A DNA stretch of 64,000 nt from Picosynechococcus sp. PCC 7002. GTDB taxonomy: Bacteria; Cyanobacteriota; Cyanobacteriia; Cyanobacteriales; MRBY01. A program made the position numbers and the translations under genes. The stretch spans positions 1,302,001-1,366,000 of the forward strand of contig NZ_CAWLFA010000001.1 in assembly GCF_963860125.1 (NCBI RefSeq). Reading direction: 5' to 3'. This document shows positions 54,350 to 63,843 of the stretch, piece by piece. The notes under the pieces are model-generated. The model did not search any database, was not told the DNA's origin, and worked only from the letters and a program-made list of their open reading frames with translations. The first letter of the stretch is position 1, and each line of letters starts with the position of its first letter.

Positions 54350-54901
54350 ATGCGCCAAAATCGATGGAAAAAGGCGATCGCCAGTTTGTTGATCGTGATC
54401 AGTTGTACGTTGGCTGCTTGCGGTGGCGTCGGTAGCCTCCAGGGCTATAGCAATGGCACCTATGGCTATCAGTTTCTCTATCCCAATGGTTGGATTCCCG
54501 TTGACGTCAGCAAGAGCGATACTGGCGTAGATGTGGTATTTCGGGATTTGGTGGAATATTCCGAAAATTTGAGCGTCATTATCAGTGATGTTCCCGCCGA
54601 CAAAGCCTTAAACGATCTCGGCACTCCCACCGATGTTGGCTATCGGTTTATGAAAGAAGCAAGCCAAAATAGCGATCGCCAACCTGAATTGATCCGGGCC
54701 GAAAGCCGCACCGACAAGGGCCAAACCTACTACACCCTCGAATATCGCGTCACCCTCCCTGAAGGTCAAATGCGCCATGACCTCGCCACCGTTGCCGTCA
54801 AGCTAGGCAAACTCTATACCTTTAATCTCTCGACCCGCGAAAGCCGTTGGCCCCAAGTGGAGAAACTCTTTAACGCGATGGTCAATTCCTTTAAGGTCTA
54901 A
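54350..54901 (+). CDS. PsbP-like lipoprotein CyanoP
   Basis: A 183-aa lumenal lipoprotein. The signal ends in the lipobox LAAC (Cys24), and the mature part begins with the conserved YGYQFLYPNGWI of PsbP/CyanoP. DVVFRDLVEYSENLSVIIS and YTLEYRVTLP strands and the C-terminal FNAMVNSF segment complete the fold. CyanoP is an early assembly factor of photosystem II. An A-rich leader with GAGGTAAATAA precedes the ATG. Confidence 0.93.
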   Translation: MRQNRWKKAIASLLIVISCTLAACGGVGSLQGYSNGTYGYQFLYPNGWIPVDVSKSDTGVDVVFRDLVEYSENLSVIISDVPADKALNDLGTPTDVGYRFMKEASQNSDRQPELIRAESRTDKGQTYYTLEYRVTLPEGQMRHDLATVAVKLGKLYTFNLSTRESRWPQVEKLFNAMVNSFKV

Positions 54902-55007
54902 TTGATCAGCCATATTCAAGCAATATTTTTGACACCTTGATCCGCCAGTGCATCCACCTGGGTATGCTGTAATTGCCTTTGTTTGCGCCGCCTTACCTCA
55001 AAACACC

Positions 55008-55592
55008 ATGGAATTTGTCCTTGCGTCCGCTTCCCCAGCCCGTCGTCGTTTACTCCAAGGCATTGGGATCAACCCCATTGTCCACGTGAGTCATTTTGAT
55101 GAATCCCAAATTCACCATGATGATCCGGCCCAGTTGGTCGAAGCCCTCGCTGCGGCCAAAGCAAAAACCGTGGCCCAACATCGTCAAGATGCTTTAATCC
55201 TCGGCTGCGATTCAGTGCTCCATGTCCGAGGGGAAATCTTGGGGAAACCGGCCTCCCCTACTGAGGCGATCGCCCGGTGGCAAACCATGCGGGGCCATTA
55301 CGGTTTGCTCTATACAGGCCATGCCCTCGTGGATCAAACCCAAAACCAACTGCTCGTGCGCCACGGAGTTACAAAAGTCTATTTTGCAGCCATTGACGAT
55401 GACACCATTGCGGCCTATGTGCGCAGCGGTGAACCCCTACAATGTGCAGGGTGTTTTGCCCTTGAAGGAAAAGGGGGGCTTTTTATCGAAAAAATTGAAG
55501 GCTGCCATAGTAACGTCATTGGTTTGAGCCTACCGCTATTACGGGAAATGCTGGCGCACCTCGGCTATACCGTCCAGACCCTATGGCCCTAA
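55008..55592 (+). CDS. maf: Maf-like nucleoside triphosphate pyrophosphatase
   Basis: A 194-aa house-cleaning pyrophosphatase acting on non-canonical or excess nucleotides. It opens with the family signature VLASASPARRRLL and keeps DSVL, GKPASPTEAIARWQTMRGH, and the C-terminal GKGGLFIEKIEGCHSNVIGLSLPL. The ATG at 55008 (MEFVLASASPA) is chosen because the family starts there; 20 extra upstream codons are unlikely. Which nucleotide it prefers is not readable with confidence. Confidence 0.93.
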   Translation: MEFVLASASPARRRLLQGIGINPIVHVSHFDESQIHHDDPAQLVEALAAAKAKTVAQHRQDALILGCDSVLHVRGEILGKPASPTEAIARWQTMRGHYGLLYTGHALVDQTQNQLLVRHGVTKVYFAAIDDDTIAAYVRSGEPLQCAGCFALEGKGGLFIEKIEGCHSNVIGLSLPLLREMLAHLGYTVQTLWP

Positions 55593-55770
55593 GATCAGCG
55601 GCAATGTCAAACAAATAGGGCAATGTTACATTTACTGGCATTTTACCAACGACATTTTAGGGATGGGATATTCTGAGAAGAAATAACATCCGCCCAGCCA
55701 TCATCCCCAGGCTTTTATCCATACTGCGCCCCCATTTTTGCGCCAACCCAGTGACCAAGGAGATTCCACC

Positions 55771-58506
55771 ATGTCCTTAAGCGATGAATTTAAGCAAGCC
55801 CTCCGCAGCGGCGACCTTTCCAAAGCCTTTACGATGGTGGCGAGTAAGGCAGCAACCCTAAATATTACGACTCGCATTGTCCGTCATCCTGACCAGGGTG
55901 AGCCCTACCCTCCCGATACGAGCCTCCATACCCAAGTCGATCTCATTAATGGCACCGTCGAAAATGATGTCGACGAGGCCGTACTCAATACTGCTCAGTA
56001 CCAGAATCTCCAGCATTTTCATCAACAGCAAGTTGCCCTAGGTCACCGTAAAATTCAAGAAAATTTCCAGGGTTTGCAACAGCTATTTCAGTTGCTTGTG
56101 ACCCTGCAGCAATATGACCGCTTGATGAATGCCGAGGAACCCCTAGACCTGAAATTCCTTGAAATTCCTAACCAAACGCTCATGGCCGCAACGGTGAAGG
56201 TTGTTGAGCCTTTTTCGGAAACGCCGCCGGAGAGTGATAAAATTCCCCCTCTGCCCCATAATTCCCTGCCAACGGTAGCCCCCTCTGCCCCGACCGAATC
56301 AGCTGCGGAACCTCAGCCCAGCTTTGTCGCAGAAAAGAACGAGGCGAAGGATCTAGCGGATGCTGATTCTCTCAACTTTTTAGATAATTTTGCGGAAATT
56401 GCCCTGGATGAAACGCCAGAGGCGACCCTGACAACCCATGAGGCCCCAGAAATTGAAGATTGGGAAACCCCTGTTGATACCACGGCGGCAGAACGGGCCA
56501 ACGGCGATCGCCCCGATGCCTATGTCCCCAATTTGGCAGATTTTGAAGTAGACAGCGATCCCTTCAGAGATGAGGCAGTAGACGATTTAGAATTAGAAGA
56601 TTTACTCGAAGACCCCGAAACTCCCGTAGCAGAGACAGCGACATCGTTAGAAACCACGGATCTAGATGCGGTCGATGATGAGACTTTATTTGCATTTTTG
56701 AATCAGGATTGGCACAATCACCCAGGCGTCACGGAGATCACGTCCCTCGATGGGCCGGAGACAGACCGATTGCCTTTACCTCCCCTTCCGGAAAATTGGT
56801 TGGAGCAGGAACTGGCCGCAGAAGCAGAGGCTTTACCTGATCTGGCAGAGTCCGAAGCTAATGATGGTGATAGTGAAGCAGACTTAGGGGACTTCAATGA
56901 AACCATCGCTGACTTTGGGGAGGATATTTTCATAGAGGATCTGGCCCTCGGCGAACTCCCGGAAGATGAACTTGGCGATCGCCTAAGCCAAGCCTTCCCG
57001 GATGTCACCACCGCCGATTTTGACAATGACCCGGAAGCCTCATCAGAGTTGACGGCAGATGATGCCTTGCCCAACGAGGAATTCAGCGAAGAAGAAGAAT
57101 TAGACTTTACGGACTCTGACTTAGAACGTTTAGAGACTTTGGCCGCCGCTGACTTGGACGATCTTCTGGGGAGTAATGAAGAAACGCTCATTGAAACCAC
57201 CGAAGCAGATGCGGCGATCGCCCCCGAAGAAACCATTACAGATCACCAAGACCTACCCACGGATCTAGAGGATTTGGACGCCTTTGACTTCAACCTCTTC
57301 CCCACAGATTTAGACGAAAATACCCTCGGCCCCTTAAATGCCCCAGACCTTGGCAGTTCAGACTTAGCCCTAGATCTAGAATTAGATGACGACGGAGACC
57401 TAGACCTCGATCCCGATGCTTTTGATGCCGATTTTGAGCTTGGGGCTGATCCCTTGGCAACAGCAGATCCCCTAGCCGAGGAAGACTTCGATCTGCCCAG
57501 TGATTTTGAGCTTGATCTCGAACCCATTGATCATTCCAACAATACCAGTGATGATTCTGGGTCAGATATCGATTCCCTAGAAGCTCCAGAAGCTCTATCT
57601 GAAGACGATCTTGAGCAATTTGACGATTTTGAGTTTGACCTCGACCAGATGGAGCTCTCTGGGGAAATGGCCCTTGATCCCCTCGATGCATCCTTTGATT
57701 TAGATCTAGAACAACAAGACTTCACCGAGGATATTCACGTCGCCCCGGCTGATCCTGATGCCCCACCGGAATCCACGACGGATCCCGACGCTTGGCTGTC
57801 AGAGGGAGCCGACCCAGAGGAAGAAGATGCCGATATCTTTAACCTAGGGGAACTCGATGAGGCAGCACTGCTCGACTTTGACCTTGATCAAGACCATCTC
57901 TCCGAACTTGAAATCGAAGCCCTTGATCACCAAGAAAATTCCCACGACTTTGAGGCCAGTGAGTTCAGCAAAGAGACTGTGATTCAGGCAGATTTTCAAC
58001 AGCCAGATGATCTTAGTCCGCAAGATGCTGCAGCCCTGGATTTTGACGACTTAGACCTTGATCTTGACCCCCAGACTTTGCCACCGGAGGCCATGGCCCT
58101 TTGGGATGATGATCTTGACCTTACAGCCGATCTCCCTTCCCTAGGAGATGAAAGCAACGGCACCAGCGAGGCCAATCATCACCATGACGCAACAGCCGCC
58201 CCGACCAATGATTTCAGCGATGATAGTTGGTTAGAGGAACTTGATCTGTCGGGTGAACTAGATCCTGATTTCGATCTTGCCCTTGATGACGAAAATTCAG
58301 CGATAGATATCACCAGCCTCGATAATTTGGATCAAGACAGTGCCATTGATCTATCCGCCAGCGATGCGGCGATCGCCCCCGATGGGGATCTAGATTTAGA
58401 AGAAGCGCTAGCAGATTTAGAAGAACTGAGTACCTTTGATAGCAAGGACTTTGATGATTTTGATTTTGGAGACGAGGCGCCTCTTTTTCTAGAAGAAGAG
58501 TCCTAG
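55771..58506 (+). CDS. Very acidic cyanobacterial protein with conserved N-terminal domain, function unknown
   Basis: A 911-aa protein started at the ATG at 55771 (MSLSDEFKQAL), which has AAGGAG 8 bases upstream. Residues 1-130 look folded: helical, with TRIVRHP, HTQVDLINGTVENDV and a Gln-rich helix (HFHQQQVALGHRKIQENF). Everything after about 180 is low-complexity, dominated by Asp, Glu, Leu, Ala and Pro with repeated short LDLD/DLDLD-type units (DLALDLELDDDGDLDLDPD is one). It has no membrane segment. Such an Asp-rich tail could bind metals or basic proteins; that is speculation. The next two genes run in the same direction close behind. Confidence 0.75.
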   Translation: MSLSDEFKQALRSGDLSKAFTMVASKAATLNITTRIVRHPDQGEPYPPDTSLHTQVDLINGTVENDVDEAVLNTAQYQNLQHFHQQQVALGHRKIQENFQGLQQLFQLLVTLQQYDRLMNAEEPLDLKFLEIPNQTLMAATVKVVEPFSETPPESDKIPPLPHNSLPTVAPSAPTESAAEPQPSFVAEKNEAKDLADADSLNFLDNFAEIALDETPEATLTTHEAPEIEDWETPVDTTAAERANGDRPDAYVPNLADFEVDSDPFRDEAVDDLELEDLLEDPETPVAETATSLETTDLDAVDDETLFAFLNQDWHNHPGVTEITSLDGPETDRLPLPPLPENWLEQELAAEAEALPDLAESEANDGDSEADLGDFNETIADFGEDIFIEDLALGELPEDELGDRLSQAFPDVTTADFDNDPEASSELTADDALPNEEFSEEEELDFTDSDLERLETLAAADLDDLLGSNEETLIETTEADAAIAPEETITDHQDLPTDLEDLDAFDFNLFPTDLDENTLGPLNAPDLGSSDLALDLELDDDGDLDLDPDAFDADFELGADPLATADPLAEEDFDLPSDFELDLEPIDHSNNTSDDSGSDIDSLEAPEALSEDDLEQFDDFEFDLDQMELSGEMALDPLDASFDLDLEQQDFTEDIHVAPADPDAPPESTTDPDAWLSEGADPEEEDADIFNLGELDEAALLDFDLDQDHLSELEIEALDHQENSHDFEASEFSKETVIQADFQQPDDLSPQDAAALDFDDLDLDLDPQTLPPEAMALWDDDLDLTADLPSLGDESNGTSEANHHHDATAAPTNDFSDDSWLEELDLSGELDPDFDLALDDENSAIDITSLDNLDQDSAIDLSASDAAIAPDGDLDLEEALADLEELSTFDSKDFDDFDFGDEAPLFLEEES

Positions 58507-58559
58507 GTGTTACTGCTAACGACGCTCCCAATTGTTTCATCCCACTTTTTTGGTCTCCC

Positions 58560-59324
58560 ATGAATCGTTCTGCTCCCGAAGCCAAATCCCCTCAGCTCCA
58601 GCCTGCTGCTATGGACCCATTTATCCAGGCTCTAAACCAGGTTTTTCTGGATGCAAGCACCCTAGAGGTCAGTACGATGGTGGTCGATGCCATTGATGGT
58701 CAGCGATTTATTCCCCAGGAGGTTTACCAAGATTTGTATTATCTCAGGGAGGATACGCTCAGCCAGCAGCATTACTCCCCCGATTTACAGGCGGCCTACG
58801 GCAATTTGCGATCGCAACTGGCGCGACAATACCACACCCTCCTCAGGGAACCGACACACCCTTTGTATCATGGCGAAAACTCCGGCCCTCTCCCCCCACT
58901 CCCCAATCCCACGGGCGATGCCCAAGATCAGCGGCAAATTCAAAATCTGCTTGGCGATCGCCAATTTCTCTGTTGCCTACGCAAACTAGGAGAACTAAAA
59001 ATTGCCCTTGACCAACGCAAACGACAGCACCAACAAGCGAAACAGCCCCTCCCCGAAGGCATTATTTACGCGAAAACAATCCTGCAACTGGATGGCACCA
59101 TTGCGAATACCTACACCGAAGCTCTGATGAGCCATCCCCACTGCACGACAATCCTCCAGGCCCACCAGCACAATATCCAAACCAGTGAACAGCAATGGCA
59201 GGGACTCTTAAGATTTTTTATCAGTCTCATTCAAGGCACGTTCAAACGACAACCCAAACCGAGTTCACAAACGTCCAAAGCCCGACCAAGTCTCCCCAGA
59301 GCGTCCCTTGTTAAGCCCCAATAG
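58560..59324 (+). CDS. Protein of unknown function, second gene of the acidic-protein block
   Basis: A 254-aa soluble, helical protein rich in Gln and Leu with a basic C-terminal tail (QKPSSQTSKARPSLPRASL-like). A central part (QDLYYLREDTLSQQH) and a later helix (QRQIQNLLGDRQFLCCLRKLGELK) are the most regular. No domain is recognised. It begins 53 bases after the acidic protein, which suggests cotranscription; its positive charge at the end contrasts with the partner's negative tail. Confidence 0.65.
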   Translation: MNRSAPEAKSPQLQPAAMDPFIQALNQVFLDASTLEVSTMVVDAIDGQRFIPQEVYQDLYYLREDTLSQQHYSPDLQAAYGNLRSQLARQYHTLLREPTHPLYHGENSGPLPPLPNPTGDAQDQRQIQNLLGDRQFLCCLRKLGELKIALDQRKRQHQQAKQPLPEGIIYAKTILQLDGTIANTYTEALMSHPHCTTILQAHQHNIQTSEQQWQGLLRFFISLIQGTFKRQPKPSSQTSKARPSLPRASLVKPQ

Positions 59325-59360
59325 TTTTCTCTGTCATTTACGCTTTTTGCCCTTTCTCCC

Positions 59361-60038
59361 GTGACTGTTTCCGCACACCCCTACATCCAACTGGATCAAG
59401 AACAGCTAACGCCGCCACCGCAGTCCACACTCTGCCACGGGGTTTTATTTGTGTTGGATCATGATGACCTTTTGCAGCTCCTGGCGCTCAAAAACAAAGG
59501 GCAAACCCTAACGTTTACCGATGAGTTCAACCTCGCTTGGCGAAAATATGTGCTTTTTCGAGAAGGTGACTGGCCCCAGGCGTCCCTCTCTTTTCTGTTG
59601 CGTTACGAAGGGATCAACGTTTTAAAGACCCAAATTGGACTTGATGGCGGTGTGTTGCACCAAGTGGTAGCGGATCTACTGCCGTCGCCTTCCCTCTATC
59701 AACAGTTAGCAGAAATTCAAGGGTGGTTTATTGGGCAATTATTGACGCAATTACCCTGGCGACAACGAAAATATGGTTTCAGTTGCCTGGCCTGGCCCTT
59801 GGCGATCGCCTTTGTATTAATCTCTGTGATCTTGGGTTGGTCAACGCTGATGATGCAACCCTTACTATGGATTCTCGTTCCCATCGTCTTGGGCCTGCTC
59901 GGCTGGGGATTGCAGACCTTATTACGACAATGGCGATATCCCCTAAAACGCTGGTTGCTCTCCCAGGTACTTTATGGCCGCTTTGCCCAGTGCGATCGCC
60001 TGAGAAACTGGGGACTCCGCTGGCTCCATTACCTTTGA
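59361..60038 (+). CDS. Two-span membrane protein, third gene of the acidic-protein block
   Basis: A 225-aa protein with a GTG start 36 bases after the previous gene. The N-terminal half is soluble (FVLDHDDLLQLLALKNKGQ, LSFLLRYEGINVLKTQIGLDGG); residues about 140-185 form two hydrophobic spans (AWPLAIAFVLISVILGWS and LLWILVPIVLGLLGW), then a basic, Trp/Arg-rich tail. Function unknown. The tail-to-tail neighbour is rpaA. Confidence 0.65.
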   Translation: MTVSAHPYIQLDQEQLTPPPQSTLCHGVLFVLDHDDLLQLLALKNKGQTLTFTDEFNLAWRKYVLFREGDWPQASLSFLLRYEGINVLKTQIGLDGGVLHQVVADLLPSPSLYQQLAEIQGWFIGQLLTQLPWRQRKYGFSCLAWPLAIAFVLISVILGWSTLMMQPLLWILVPIVLGLLGWGLQTLLRQWRYPLKRWLLSQVLYGRFAQCDRLRNWGLRWLHYL

Positions 60039-60072
60039 GCGCTGATCAATTAACGCCAAAGCAAACTTGGGC

Positions 60073-60822
60073 CTAGGAGTTCATTGGCTCCGAGACCTGA
60101 GTTGTCTCCCCGTGGTTCACCCGCGACGGCAACTCCAGGCAGTAACCCGCCCCATAAACCGTTTTGATGTACTGGGGACGACGGGGCTCCGGCTCTAACT
60201 TCGTGCGCAGGTGGCGAACGTGCACCCGGATGGTCTCGATATCATCGGAAGGATCATAACCCCACACTTCCTTGAGGATTTCGCTGGGAGAAATGGTCTG
60301 GCCGTGACGTTGCAGGAGACAGTGGAGCAATTCAAATTCAAGGTGAGTCAATTTGATGGTCTGATCAAACCAAATCGCCTCGAATCGCTCTGGGATTAAC
60401 GTTAACGGGCCGTAGTTTAAAATTTCTGTGTGTTTGGCGGCCTGGGGAATGCGATCGCTCCGTCGCAATAAAGCCCGCACCCGCACCAACATTTCTTCGA
60501 CTTCAAAGGGCTTCGTGAGGTAATCATCGGCCCCCGCGTTAAAGCCATCTACCTTATCTTGGGTCTGCCCCAGGGCGGTTAACATCAAAATGGGGATATC
60601 TGCTGTGCGTTCTTCCCGCCGGATCCGTTGACAAACGGTAAACCCGTCCACTTTCGGCAACATCAGATCCAGCATGACCAAATCGGGTTGTAGCTGCACC
60701 GCCAATGCCTGACCTTTAATACCGTCTTCGGCACGACTGACGTCATAACCCGCCATTTCAAGGTTTATCGCAACCAATTCGGCGATCGCCGGATCATCAT
60801 CAATAATTAAAATTCGAGGCAT
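60073..60822 (-). CDS. rpaA: OmpR-type response regulator RpaA
   Basis: A 249-aa DNA-binding regulator. The receiver has IIDDD (6-10), phospho-Asp52 (VMLDLMLPKVDG), Thr in MLTALGQ and Lys in LTKPFEVEEML; the winged-helix output (150-230) contains LTHLEFELLHCLLQRHGQ and TVYGAGYCLELP. The sequence closely resembles RpaA of Synechococcus elongatus, the output factor of the KaiABC clock activated by SasA, and differs from RpaB. The ATG at 60822 is preferred to upstream codons. A role in circadian expression is inferred from the family. Confidence 0.93.
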   Translation of the reverse strand: MPRILIIDDDPAIAELVAINLEMAGYDVSRAEDGIKGQALAVQLQPDLVMLDLMLPKVDGFTVCQRIRREERTADIPILMLTALGQTQDKVDGFNAGADDYLTKPFEVEEMLVRVRALLRRSDRIPQAAKHTEILNYGPLTLIPERFEAIWFDQTIKLTHLEFELLHCLLQRHGQTISPSEILKEVWGYDPSDDIETIRVHVRHLRTKLEPEPRRPQYIKTVYGAGYCLELPSRVNHGETTQVSEPMNS

Positions 60823-61058
60823 CACAACCAAGCTAAAGCAACTGCTTCTATCTTAAAAGGAAAATTCAAAAGGATTAAGGAATTTTCACAAAATTCCCCG
60901 GTCATGACAATCAAAATTTATGGATAATCAGCCTTATTCTTTGATTTTCAAAGGTTTCATCCACTCGATCTATTTAGAAAGAACATTACAGATTACCAAG
61001 CAATGTTAACTTTTGCGTAAATTTATCGGCACTCAGCCTCAAAAATCTAAAGAAAATC

Positions 61059-63113
61059 TTAAGGCGACAAGCGTGCTTTTTGGGCGCGATTCTTATGGTA
61101 CCAAGCTGCAATTTCTGGACACCAAGTTTCAAAGTGAACAAATAATAATTCACAAAGTTGTTGGGCTTCTAGTTGGGCGTCTTTTTTCCAACGCAAATCT
61201 AACAAATGCATCAGCGATCGCACATTGCAACTCATAACAAAGTGTTGCCGCGCATCAAAAGGAATCAAACTCCGAGCGTGCTCCTCTGCCAAGCCTTCTT
61301 CAATCCGTTGCCGATAGCGATCGCAGGCAGCCAGACACCATTCCTTATCAGCGTTACGCTGCTCTTCTGAGTAAAAATATTTTTTCCCTTGACGATTATC
61401 ATACTTACCCACAGGCCGTAGGTAAAAGACCTCTTCTACGTCCCGCTTGCCTTCTGCAACGTCAATAATCCGCTGTCCTGTATAGCGGAAAGAATTGTGC
61501 ACAACAACACCATTCGCCACAAAATTATGCCAAGGCCCTTGTACTTCCAGATCGTAGGTGGGCTGGATCCCAAGATATTCCACGGCAACCACCTTCACCG
61601 GATGCGCTTTTAAACGACGACCCTTAGATTTAGGTTTTGCCGCCCACATTTCAGGTTTTCGGATGGGGTGAAATCGTCTGGCAAAATCCTCTTCCAAGTG
61701 ATTTTGATGTAGAGATTGATGGCAAGTCTGACAAAGAGAAACTAAATTCTCAAATTCGTAGGCAAGGGATTTATCCGCAAAAACGGGTACGAGATGATGG
61801 GCATGTAATTGTTTACCTTGTTGGCCACAAGACTGACAAATATAGTCGAATTTTGCATGGACTTGTGGAGCAATTTGTCGTGTCCAGGCCCCAATCTGTT
61901 GCCGCTCTGTGGCAGTGCCGCCTCTCCAAAAGTGAGAATCTGCACCACGTTTGGTGAAATGTTGCGCATTCCGTCGCCGTGTTTCCATAGCTGTCTCAGA
62001 CAATGTAAGACGATAACCCGTTAAACCTTTATTCCAAGGTTGTTTGGTTCCAGGGGAGCGTTTATTGAGTTGGAGGCCATGATGGTAGCTCCACTTTTTC
62101 ACAGATTCGATAGAGCAATTCGCTAAAGCAGCAATTTCATCGACATGTAACCCTCGTTCATGTTGCTGTTGTAGCCAAGTACGACTGCGATAACAGCCAT
62201 TACCGACAACTGTTTTTAGCCCTCGCCGATGACCCGCAGGAAGTTTTAATTGAAATTTCTTGGCCCAATGGCGAATCACGTCTGGGGAGCAGTCACAAAT
62301 ATTAGCAATTTGCTGAGCTGTTAACCCTTGTTTTGCCTGTGCGGCTAACCAAGATTGCTGACTGTAGAGAGCATCGGGACGGACAACGCCGTTGGTCATG
62401 ACTTCACAGGTTTTTGTCACTGCTAGGACTTGATGTTCTTCATCGGTCATTAAACCCAGGGCTTCTCCCATGCGTTGCCAGCCTTGGGTCGTGTAGAGAC
62501 GATGATTAACGGTGCAGTCAAGGGTTTTTCCATCGGCTAAGGTCAGGCGATAAACGGGCTGCTCACCGCTACTCATTACATCTTGGAGATGGCCAATTTC
62601 AAAATTACCAGTGTCCTCATTCAGCACCCTTAATGACATGTTACGCAAGCGAGTTTTACAGTCGCGGCGGTAAAAGCCTGGTTGTTCACCTTTGCGACCA
62701 CGAATTTTGCGTTCCCGTATGGCTTTTTCTCCGTTGTGCCAGAGGTCATGGAGATCGCTAATTTTAATTTTGCGGAGAGATCCAGAGGCTTGGACAAAGG
62801 TGATTTCTGTATCTCCGGCGAGGCACTGTACATCAAAGGAAACGCCCACGCGATGAGTCCGGATTTGCTGCATCATCGAGTGGGGAAAATAGCCCACATT
62901 AAAAACAATCTGGGGATGTTCCAGGGGGCCATAGTGACCGCGACCACCCGCCAAAAGATGTTTAACAATTAACTCCCCTGCTTTTTGTTCGTCTGGAAAA
63001 TTACTCTGTTGTTCCCACACAAATTCCTCGCAGTAGTCCTGGTGCATGGCACTCCAGATAGTTTGCTGGGGGTTGGGGGTAGAGCGGAGCACTTCAACGC
63101 GAAATTTATCCAT
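61059..63113 (-). CDS. thyX: Flavin-dependent thymidylate synthase with intein
   Basis: A 684-aa precursor: ThyX exteins (residues 1-96 and 541-684, 240 aa together) interrupted by a 444-aa intein (see separate entry). ThyX methylates dUMP with methylene-tetrahydrofolate and FAD. The RHRxxS-like active-site region RTHRVGVSFDVQ|SFRYTG is split by the intein at the junction, so activity needs protein splicing. C-extein motifs include LRPVGKYDN and ARSLIPFDARQHFVMSCNVRSLMHLLDLR. The ATG at 63113 opens MDKFRVEVL. It is followed upstream by dcd, which feeds dUMP. Confidence 0.95.
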   Translation of the reverse strand: MDKFRVEVLRSTPNPQQTIWSAMHQDYCEEFVWEQQSNFPDEQKAGELIVKHLLAGGRGHYGPLEHPQIVFNVGYFPHSMMQQIRTHRVGVSFDVQCLAGDTEITFVQASGSLRKIKISDLHDLWHNGEKAIRERKIRGRKGEQPGFYRRDCKTRLRNMSLRVLNEDTGNFEIGHLQDVMSSGEQPVYRLTLADGKTLDCTVNHRLYTTQGWQRMGEALGLMTDEEHQVLAVTKTCEVMTNGVVRPDALYSQQSWLAAQAKQGLTAQQIANICDCSPDVIRHWAKKFQLKLPAGHRRGLKTVVGNGCYRSRTWLQQQHERGLHVDEIAALANCSIESVKKWSYHHGLQLNKRSPGTKQPWNKGLTGYRLTLSETAMETRRRNAQHFTKRGADSHFWRGGTATERQQIGAWTRQIAPQVHAKFDYICQSCGQQGKQLHAHHLVPVFADKSLAYEFENLVSLCQTCHQSLHQNHLEEDFARRFHPIRKPEMWAAKPKSKGRRLKAHPVKVVAVEYLGIQPTYDLEVQGPWHNFVANGVVVHNSFRYTGQRIIDVAEGKRDVEEVFYLRPVGKYDNRQGKKYFYSEEQRNADKEWCLAACDRYRQRIEEGLAEEHARSLIPFDARQHFVMSCNVRSLMHLLDLRWKKDAQLEAQQLCELLFVHFETWCPEIAAWYHKNRAQKARLSP
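61494..62825 (-). mobile_element. Intein with HNH homing endonuclease in ThyX
   Basis: Residues Cys97 to Asn540. Block A is CLAGDTEITF; block B includes TVNH (201-204); block F is LGIQPTYDLEV with HNFVANG; block G is VVVHN followed by Ser541, so splicing chemistry Cys1...Asn/Ser+1 is intact. Between them, an HNH endonuclease module has two Cys pairs (Cys426/Cys429, Cys461/Cys464) around AHHLVPV. Two helix-turn-helix-like segments (about 264-287 and 322-345) and a PWNKGLTG motif resembling NUMOD-type repeats probably recognise DNA. The homing function looks intact. Confidence 0.93.
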
Positions 63114-63246
63114 GACAATTCAAACTCAGGAGCAAATGGAGATGTAGGGAAAGAAAAGATTTGATTTCACCATAGACAAAAATAAGCGATGTCCATGGGG
63201 GTTGTAATAAAAATTGGGGCGATCGCCAACTATAAACAGAATCGGC

Positions 63247-63843
63247 CTAGACTCTGGGCAGGGTGACTTTTCCTTCCTGATTTTGGTATTTTCCACCACG
63301 ATCAGAATAAGTTGTGTTGCAGGGATCGCCTTCAAAGAAAAGTAGTTGCACAACCCCTTCATTAGCATAAATACGGCAGTCGGTACTAGAGGCGTTGCTG
63401 AATTCAAGGGTGATTGCACCGCACCAGGAAGCCTCTAGGGGAGTTGTGTTCGCAATCAGACCGACACGGGCATAGGTGGACTTACCAAGACAGATCGCGG
63501 TGACATTGGGGGGCATCTGAATTTTTTCGAGGGACACGCCCAAACCATAGGAATTAGCCGGAATAATAAAGTAATCGCCGTACTCATCGCGCTTGAGGTC
63601 AACCCGCTCAAGGTTTTCCGGGCTGAAGGCTTTGGGATTCACAACGGTGCCAGGGATATGGCGGAAAATAAGAAATTCTTCGGGGCTGAGGCGAATATCG
63701 TAGCCATAGCTAGACAGGCCGTAGCTGAGGGCCGGTACAGTTTGCTGGGGGGACAGTTGGATCTGGCGGATCAGTGAGGCTTCAAAGGGAGAAATCATCC
63801 CCTGTTGGGCTTGTTCGAGGATCCAAATGTCATTCTTCAGCAT
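63247..63843 (-). CDS. dcd: dCTP deaminase
   Basis: A 198-aa trimeric enzyme converting dCTP to dUTP. Family motifs are SYGLSSYGYDIRLSPEEF near residue 40, LGKSTYARVGL and SWCGAITLEFSNAS (the Glu general base is in the last). A hydrophobic C-terminal strand (VQLLFFEGDPC) completes the trimer interface. It lies upstream of thyX on the same strand with 133 bases between, forming a dTTP-supply pair. Bifunctional dCTP deaminase/dUTPase forms exist in other phyla; nothing here proves one. Confidence 0.93.
   Translation of the reverse strand: MLKNDIWILEQAQQGMISPFEASLIRQIQLSPQQTVPALSYGLSSYGYDIRLSPEEFLIFRHIPGTVVNPKAFSPENLERVDLKRDEYGDYFIIPANSYGLGVSLEKIQMPPNVTAICLGKSTYARVGLIANTTPLEASWCGAITLEFSNASSTDCRIYANEGVVQLLFFEGDPCNTTYSDRGGKYQNQEGKVTLPRV

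Noticed and set aside
56313..57725. Several minus-strand Ser/Arg-rich frames opposite the acidic protein gene
   Set aside because: They are antisense reflections of the Asp/Leu-rich codons and have no start signals.
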